Assembly: GCA_009908735.1 (NCBI GenBank)
Contig: JAAAOR010000141.1
Span: 1 to 19,329 of the forward strand
Reading direction: 5' to 3'
Length of the DNA: 19,329 nucleotides
Origin: Spirochaetota bacterium
Lineage (GTDB): Bacteria > Spirochaetota > Spirochaetia > DSM-27196 > PWMO01
Below are positions 14,392-19,329 of the stretch, piece by piece; the stretch's first letter is position 1, and each line of letters starts with the position of its first letter. The notes beneath the pieces are model-generated. The model was not told where the DNA came from. It made no database searches and saw only the letters and a list, made by a program, of their open reading frames with translations. Both the position numbers and the translations under genes were made by a program.

Positions 14392-17300
14392 AGCGCCTCC
14401 TGCTCGTCCCGGCTCTGTTTGCGTGTCTATCCGTCGTGTGCTTCGCTCAGAGCGAGTCCGCCGCCTCACTCTTCGATACGCCCGCGGGGCGGTACGAGAA
14501 GAATGTCCTGCTCTCGCTTCGCGACGCGGCCACCGAGTCTTCGCCCACGCGCCGATCCTCTGCGGGCGGCGATCGTTATCTCGAATACCGTGTTTCGGGG
14601 GTGGGCTCCTCGGACTTCGTCGGCTACGAGGGTCCGCTTCGCCTCAGTGCGCTCCGCGGCGAAGAGCGCGCTTATCGGGTGACCGCCCGGATCATCGAGA
14701 GCGGGGAGATCCTTCGGGAGGAAGAGGCCCGCTACACGATAGATCGCCGCCTGCCACCCGCACCCGAAATATCCGCGCTCTCCGGCTTTTATCGCAAGTC
14801 TGTCGAAATCGGCTTTGAGCCCCCGCCGGGCGCCACCGTGTACTATGCACTCGACGGGCCCGAGTTTACGGCCTGGGACGGGAATGACATCCCTCTTGAC
14901 GGTGAGGCGGGCGCGCGTGTGGAATACCTCGTGGAGGCGTTCTCACGTTTTGGAGACGGTCCGGCCGGCCCTGTCTCCTCGCGTAGAATTATCGTGGATC
15001 GTGTTTCTGCCGAGCCTTCGGATATCAGAATTGGGAGTCCGCTACCGGGCTCGTGGGCCAACCCGCAGATCCTCTACATCGAGGATGAGGGGTTCGCCGA
15101 TATCCGCTACACAACCGATGGAAGCGATCCTTCTCAATCGGGCACCGTCTATGACGGCCCCGTGACCCTGCAAACCGACGGCATTGTGGTGCTGCGAGTG
15201 CGCGGAGTAACCGAGGGCGGACAGGTATACAACCAGAGCCTCGAGTTCAGCGCGGGCTCGCGGCGGCTCCTCGGGGTGGAACAGGGGGTCCGCACCGAGT
15301 CCTTTGAGCTGGCGCCGCCCTCGGACGGGGTATACAGGTACCGACGCTCGCCATCCGATGCGGCTTCCCCGTTTTCCCGCCGGGTTCCGCTGACGGTGCA
15401 GCGCGGAAGCCGGCGGGGGGCGGAAATTCTGGTCGATGGCCCATTCGATCGGGGGGAGGAGGCTGCCCCATTTCGGTACTTCTTTCTTCTCGACGGGCGG
15501 TTTCCGACGCCACCGGATGTCACCATAGATACGGACGGACGGGATGCCCTGGTGAGCATGACCGGCAGCCGCGGCGCGGTGGTTACCTACGAGCTGCGAA
15601 TCGGCGACCGCACCGTCTCCGAGGGAAACTACGACGGCCCGATCGAGGTAACTCTCCCGGCCGGGCAAGAGTCCGGAGAGCTCGAGGTGACGGCCGTGTC
15701 GTCCTACCGCGAGAGCAGTGTCAGCGAGCCCGCTACAGTGCGTCGGCAATTCGATACCGCTCCGCCGGCTGTTCCCGCACTAACGTTGCCCGGGGACGCC
15801 GACGGTGCCGAGCACGGCGGGGACGCGGGAGGTGACGGGGCCGACGGTGCGCCCGCTGCGTCGATTCCTCTTTCGGTTCGTGCGGACTCACAGAGCACCG
15901 TGCTCTACGAGCTTGCCTTCGGCTCCGAACCTACCGAACCAGGCGCGTTCTCTCCGCATCTGGGCACGGGTTCGCCCGTTCTCGCGCTGCCGCACGGCAT
16001 GGAGGGCCGGGCGTTCATTCGCCTGCGGGCTCGAGACGCCGCGGGAAACATGTCTGCAAGCAGCCCGGTGTACCAGATCGAGCTTGACGCACTGCCGCCG
16101 CAGCCGCCGCGCATCACCATCGAGAGCAACGTGGCCCGGCTCGAGGGCGAAGGCACGATGTATTACACGCTGAGCGCCTCGGGAAACGGGGGGGAGTCCC
16201 CGGCCTACGCTCGCTACGAGTCGCCCCTGCGGCTCGGCGGACGTTCGGGTGAGAGGTTGCGCTACGAGCTAACTGCATACGCCCAGGACGAAGTGGGAAA
16301 CAGAAGCCGCCCGGTCACGGTTTTCGAGGAGGTCGACCGTCGCATCCCACGGGTCCCGGCCGCGGTATCGGTTACCGACGGGGCACACTACGCCGCGCCC
16401 GAGGTTCGCTTCCAGGTCTCGGGGGGCGCCGAGGATCTTATTCTGCATTACACCGCCACCACCGACGGGAGCGAGCCCCCGGAGCCGACGCCCGAGGACG
16501 CACGGGTACCCGGGAACGGGGTTGTGTTCACCTCAGATGAGGAAACGGAGGTGCCGATCTACCTTAAAGTGGTTCCGCGCTTCGCGGGCTCGGAGGTTAC
16601 CGGACGCGCGCAAGAGATACGCTTTTCCATCGATCGGCGAGCGCCGGAGCTTCCCGCACTCTCCGGCATCGAGCCCGGTGGGGCGTATCCGGCGCCCCGG
16701 CGACTCGAGCTCGAGCCGGCGGATCCTGAGGCAGACGAGATCACCGTGGTCCTCCGTGAGATCGTCGGCGAGGGAGATGAAGTCGAGTCGCGGTTCCGCT
16801 ACAGCGAGCCTGTCCTCCTCGCAGGCCGCGACGGCCAGGAGACCCTGTACGAAATCGATCTGCGCGCGAGCGATCCCGCCGGCAACACCCGCGCCGTCGA
16901 GGAGCCGATCCGCGTTCTCATCGACCGAAGCGCGCCGGAGGTCGGCAAGCTCATGGTCTCCGGAGAGGAAGGCACCTCCATCTTCGGCATGGCAAGCAAC
17001 GGGCCGGTCGTAGTTCGCGTACCCTCCGATCGGGTGATCCGCTATGAGGTCACCGAGGATGGCTCCCCGCCTGCTCCGGTCAGCCCGTCGTCACCTCGTC
17101 TCGGCGAAAGCCTGCGCCTTTCGGGTCGATCCGACGGCGAGGTTCTCTACAGGGTTGCCTATCGAAGCGAGGATGCTGCAGGAAACCTCTCCCGGAAGAC
17201 GGAAAGCCTCGTGATGGAGGTGGACCGTCGCTCGCCGTCACCCCCTCAACCACCGTCCATCCGCGTGGCGGAGGATGGTCGATCGGCCCGGCTGGCGTGG

Positions 17301-19329
17301 AGCGCCGAGCCCGGGCTGCGGACAGGATTTCGCATTGTTGATGATGGTGACGGCGCCTTCCGCCGCGCAGACGAGATAAGCGAAGTTTCGTTCCCAGCGG
17401 GAGAGACTCGCATGACCGTCGAGGCTATGCAGGTAGATGAGGTCGGAAATCGCAGTGAGTCCCGCCAATTCGATATACGGGGTTTTACGGTAAGCCGGCG
17501 GCCCCAGCTCAGCGGTGTGCGGTCGGGCGCAACCTACGGGGATACGGTCGTGCTTCGACGCGGTACCTCTGACGCCACCGTGCGCTACGAGGTTGCAACC
17601 GGTGAAGCAGCGCCCGATGCCCCTACGCGCTTTTCCGAGGAGCTGCCGGACACTCTCCCATTCGACGTCTCCCCGGGCGAGACCCTGCGCTACACGATTC
17701 GCGCACGTGCCTTCAATGAGGACGCACGCCCGTCGGAAGTGGTAGAGCTCTCCTTTACGATGGATAGAGCGCCACCGGCGCCGCCCGAGCTCGTGAATGC
17801 CCGCTCGGGGGACTTCTACACCGGAAGCCGCGTGGTGGAGCTCGAGGCGCCCGAGGGTGAGATACGGTACAGGCTCTCGCTCGTGCAGGAAGAGGCCGGC
17901 GACTTTCGGCCCTATGAGGGCCAGGTGATGTTGGACGCGGTGCGAGGGCGGCTCGCGCACTATCAGCTGGAGGCCTACGTGGTCGACGAGGCGGGGAACC
18001 GAAGCGGAACGCCCCGCGTGTGGGACCTCTACATCGATCAGGAAATCGTCTACGTCTCTCGAGATGCCCTGGCGGGCGACGACACCGGCGCGGCCGGGGA
18101 CGGAGGCGGGGACGGCGACGTGCCCCGAAACGGCGGCAGGGACGCCCCGTTCTCCAGTCTCTCCGAGGCCGTGGATTTCGCCCTTTCACGAGAACGTCGG
18201 ACCATATTCGTCTCGGGTGGAAGCTATCAGGTATCCGTGCCACTTCGGGTGGATGGGGACCTGAGCATACAGGGCGGTCTCAGCGCCGAGACCTGGCGCC
18301 GGGCGGACGACGAGGTCACCGAGATAGTGACCTCCGACAGCTTCCGCGGATCTGCGCTCTTTGACGTGCAGGACGCCTCGCTGACCCTTGAGCGTCTCGA
18401 TGTGACCGCAGACGGGATGGTCGCGCTGACTGCAGAGGGCAGCACGATCTTCATGCAGGGCGTTTCGATGAGCTCCGAGGAGGCGCCGCTGACCCTGCGC
18501 TCGGTCGATTCCACCGTCGAGGCCCGGAACAGTGATATTCGGGCGCGCCAATTGGTCGGAGATGCGGCGGTGTCCCTCGCAGGAAGCTCTGTTTCTCTGC
18601 AGAGCGTGACCATCACGGCTGAGAGCGCGGGCGGTGATTACGCGGTGGTTCTCGCCGACCGGAACAGCGAGCTTGAGATTCGAAACGGAAGCGTGACCGC
18701 GGGGGCGGGTCGTCGATCTGCCGCAGTAAGAGTCGACGAGAGTGTTGCGAGCATCCAGAACAGCGAGCTCAGTGCCGGGGCGGCCCGTGAGAGCAGCAAC
18801 GTAGTTCGCGCTCGCGGGAGTGACATTCTGCTGCGGGACAACCGCATTGCGGCGTCCGAGGGGGCGTCGATCAGCACGGCAATCAGCGCCAGTGACGGTG
18901 AGCTCCGCCTCGAGGGAAATACCGTCGAGGTAGCGGGTGACCGCGGCGCAACGGGTCTCTTCGCCCGTGGCAGCCGGATTACGGCATCCCGTAATGCTTT
19001 TCGTTCGGGGGAGACTTCCGAGTTTCTTCATATCGTGTCTCTGCGGGACGTCACCGCGACACTCGATACCAACCTCTTTCTCGGCGGTCGAAGTCGCGAG
19101 GTGATCGTGGGACGGATCGTGGGCTCGGAGACCTCGTGGTACAACAACACCATCCGCGGCGGCGTCGGATCACGATTCACTCAGGGCTTCAATCTCAACG
19201 GTTCTTCGCTGGCCACGCTGGTCAACAACGTCGTCTTTCATGCCGGCGAAGGGACGGGCACAGCCGTCTACGCCAGCGAGGATGTTCGGTCGCTCGAGAT
19301 CACTGCAAATGCCTTTGCGGGGTGGGACG
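14388..19329 (+). CDS. Giant exported modular protein: Fn3-associated/CHB_HEX_C-type repeats plus beta-helix (3' end outside window)
   Basis: The frame is open from ATG 14388 to the right edge without a stop, giving at least 1647 residues. It starts inside the phosphoribosyltransferase stop (ATGA) and has only a distant GGAG, so translational coupling is likely. Residues 1-20 are a type I signal peptide (KRLLLVPALFACLSVVCFA, cut before QSES). About 13 beta-rich modules of 81-109 residues follow, to about 1216. They share a boundary motif (I/V/F-D-R-x-x-P) and often D-x2-G-N in the last third. Module 3 has the clearest CHB_HEX_C/Fn3_assoc core (YTTDGSDP, 241-248). A Gly/Asp linker (about 1230-1253) leads to a DUF1565-like entry (APFSSLSEAVDFAL, then IFVSGGSY) and beta-helix coils to the edge. 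No catalytic residues are recognised. Surface or periplasmic display is inferred. Confidence 0.85.
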   Translation, partial: MKRLLLVPALFACLSVVCFAQSESAASLFDTPAGRYEKNVLLSLRDAATESSPTRRSSAGGDRYLEYRVSGVGSSDFVGYEGPLRLSALRGEERAYRVTARIIESGEILREEEARYTIDRRLPPAPEISALSGFYRKSVEIGFEPPPGATVYYALDGPEFTAWDGNDIPLDGEAGARVEYLVEAFSRFGDGPAGPVSSRRIIVDRVSAEPSDIRIGSPLPGSWANPQILYIEDEGFADIRYTTDGSDPSQSGTVYDGPVTLQTDGIVVLRVRGVTEGGQVYNQSLEFSAGSRRLLGVEQGVRTESFELAPPSDGVYRYRRSPSDAASPFSRRVPLTVQRGSRRGAEILVDGPFDRGEEAAPFRYFFLLDGRFPTPPDVTIDTDGRDALVSMTGSRGAVVTYELRIGDRTVSEGNYDGPIEVTLPAGQESGELEVTAVSSYRESSVSEPATVRRQFDTAPPAVPALTLPGDADGAEHGGDAGGDGADGAPAASIPLSVRADSQSTVLYELAFGSEPTEPGAFSPHLGTGSPVLALPHGMEGRAFIRLRARDAAGNMSASSPVYQIELDALPPQPPRITIESNVARLEGEGTMYYTLSASGNGGESPAYARYESPLRLGGRSGERLRYELTAYAQDEVGNRSRPVTVFEEVDRRIPRVPAAVSVTDGAHYAAPEVRFQVSGGAEDLILHYTATTDGSEPPEPTPEDARVPGNGVVFTSDEETEVPIYLKVVPRFAGSEVTGRAQEIRFSIDRRAPELPALSGIEPGGAYPAPRRLELEPADPEADEITVVLREIVGEGDEVESRFRYSEPVLLAGRDGQETLYEIDLRASDPAGNTRAVEEPIRVLIDRSAPEVGKLMVSGEEGTSIFGMASNGPVVVRVPSDRVIRYEVTEDGSPPAPVSPSSPRLGESLRLSGRSDGEVLYRVAYRSEDAAGNLSRKTESLVMEVDRRSPSPPQPPSIRVAEDGRSARLAWSAEPGLRTGFRIVDDGDGAFRRADEISEVSFPAGETRMTVEAMQVDEVGNRSESRQFDIRGFTVSRRPQLSGVRSGATYGDTVVLRRGTSDATVRYEVATGEAAPDAPTRFSEELPDTLPFDVSPGETLRYTIRARAFNEDARPSEVVELSFTMDRAPPAPPELVNARSGDFYTGSRVVELEAPEGEIRYRLSLVQEEAGDFRPYEGQVMLDAVRGRLAHYQLEAYVVDEAGNRSGTPRVWDLYIDQEIVYVSRDALAGDDTGAAGDGGGDGDVPRNGGRDAPFSSLSEAVDFALSRERRTIFVSGGSYQVSVPLRVDGDLSIQGGLSAETWRRADDEVTEIVTSDSFRGSALFDVQDASLTLERLDVTADGMVALTAEGSTIFMQGVSMSSEEAPLTLRSVDSTVEARNSDIRARQLVGDAAVSLAGSSVSLQSVTITAESAGGDYAVVLADRNSELEIRNGSVTAGAGRRSAAVRVDESVASIQNSELSAGAARESSNVVRARGSDILLRDNRIAASEGASISTAISASDGELRLEGNTVEVAGDRGATGLFARGSRITASRNAFRSGETSEFLHIVSLRDVTATLDTNLFLGGRSREVIVGRIVGSETSWYNNTIRGGVGSRFTQGFNLNGSSLATLVNNVVFHAGEGTGTAVYASEDVRSLEITANAFAGWD
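14457..18032 (+). repeat. Array of about 13 degenerate beta-sandwich-like modules within the giant protein
   Basis: Module boundaries judged from the I-D-R-x-x-P type motif fall near nucleotides 14739, 14991, 15246, 15489, 15750, 16077, 16332, 16629, 16920, 17220, 17469, 17760 and 18033. Spacings are 81-109 residues, about 91 on average. Examples are TIDRRLPPAP, EVDRRIPRVP, SIDRRAPELP, LIDRSAPEV, EVDRRSPSPP and TMDRAPPAPP. The boundaries at 15246 and 15489 are weaker. D-x2-G-N before the boundary occurs in six modules (RDAAGN, QDEVGN, SDPAGN, EDAAGN, VDEVGN, VDEAGN). Repeats are visible in protein, not as near-identical DNA, so the array is old. Confidence 0.75.
15798..15850 (+). repeat. 11-bp in-frame direct repeat in a Gly/Asp-rich insert
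   Basis: GCCGACGGTGC occurs at 15798-15808 and again at 15840-15850, 42 bases (14 codons) apart. It encodes ADGA twice within a Gly/Asp/Ala insert (about residues 469-491) at the start of module 6. The insert interrupts the beta-rich pattern and could grow or shrink by slippage. Confidence 0.6.
18144..19329 (+). other. Start of right-handed beta-helix domain in the giant protein
   Basis: After the Gly/Asp linker, APFSSLSEAVDFAL and TIFVSGGSYQ match the entry pattern of DUF1565/pectin-lyase-like domains. About 390 residues follow in short strands with recurring Asn/Ser turns, such as LTLERLDVTADGMVALTAEG, IRARQLVGDAAVSLAGSS and LRDNRIAASEG. Near the edge come TSWYNNTIRGG and LVNNVVFHAG, typical of parallel beta-helix coils. 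Enzymes with this fold use acidic or basic residues in the groove; none can be assigned here, and the domain is incomplete. Confidence 0.7.

Noticed and set aside
13711..14469. 252-codon minus-strand frame opposite the phosphoribosyltransferase
   Set aside because: The forward frame has clear PRPP and pyrophosphate loops, while the reverse product shows no motif.
15042..19031. Minus-strand frames at 15042-15749, 17238-17960 and 18186-19031 opposite the giant protein
   Set aside because: The forward frame is open for 4.9 kb with a consistent repeat pattern; the reverse frames are short, unlinked and compositionally shadow-like.
200..19300. Unusually frequent CTCGAG hexamer
   Set aside because: It falls mostly where Leu-Glu is encoded by CTC GAG, the preferred codons here, so it reflects codon bias rather than a signal.
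1..19329. Search for terminators, CRISPR, tRNA, rRNA, insertion sequences and phage genes
   Set aside because: No GC stem followed by a T-run, no regular direct repeats with spacers, no cloverleaf pattern and no transposase or integrase motifs were seen. The longest gene-free stretch is about 120 bases (4512-4633), already described.

Overview
The window reads as chromosomal DNA of a GC-rich, double-membraned bacterium, most likely a free-living spirochaete (Spirochaeta/Alkalispirochaeta/Treponema-like). Three things point there: the run PhoH-YbeY-CorC/TlyC followed by a TPR exported protein where many proteobacteria have lnt; the pgk-tpiA-secG run; and the abundance of TPR envelope proteins and large modular exported proteins. 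The assignment is inference from gene order and protein style, not from a marker such as rRNA. Every gene lies on the + strand, and coding density is very high.

Layout. Positions 2-133 hold the C-terminus of an unidentified gene. Unit 1 (promoter 156-184) is phoH-ybeY-corC-TPR protein, packed with overlapping or nearly touching genes and two TTG starts: ribosome maturation, RNA handling and an ion/CBS-domain protein, ending in an exported TPR protein. Unit 2 (promoter 4524-4552, with a hairpin in its 5' leader) runs pgk-tpiA-secG-flavodoxin-like protein-J-domain protein-periplasmic parvulin-nusB-membrane TPR protein-map, with no visible terminator inside it. Unit 3 (weaker promoter 12231-12259) is an HtrA/Do protease, a nucleobase-type phosphoribosyltransferase, and a very large exported protein that runs off the right edge.

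How they fit together. Unit 2 mixes lower glycolysis (Pgk, TpiA) with protein export and maturation: SecG at the membrane, a J-domain cochaperone in the cytosol, a parvulin in the periplasm, and Map for N-terminal Met removal. HtrA at the head of unit 3 extends the envelope quality-control theme. The final gene encodes at least 1647 residues: a signal peptide, about 13 Ig/Fn3-associated-type modules with a recurring boundary motif, a Gly/Asp linker and the start of a right-handed beta-helix. It looks like a long stalk carrying a beta-helix.

Most of the window is ordinary housekeeping. The points most worth a second look are the modular giant protein and its translational coupling to a phosphoribosyltransferase, the degenerate flavodoxin-like small protein, the exported TPR protein with a secretion/FlgT-like C-terminal half, and the pgk leader hairpin. 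I see no CRISPR array, tRNA, rRNA, transposase, integrase or convincing intrinsic terminator, and no clear new multi-gene system.
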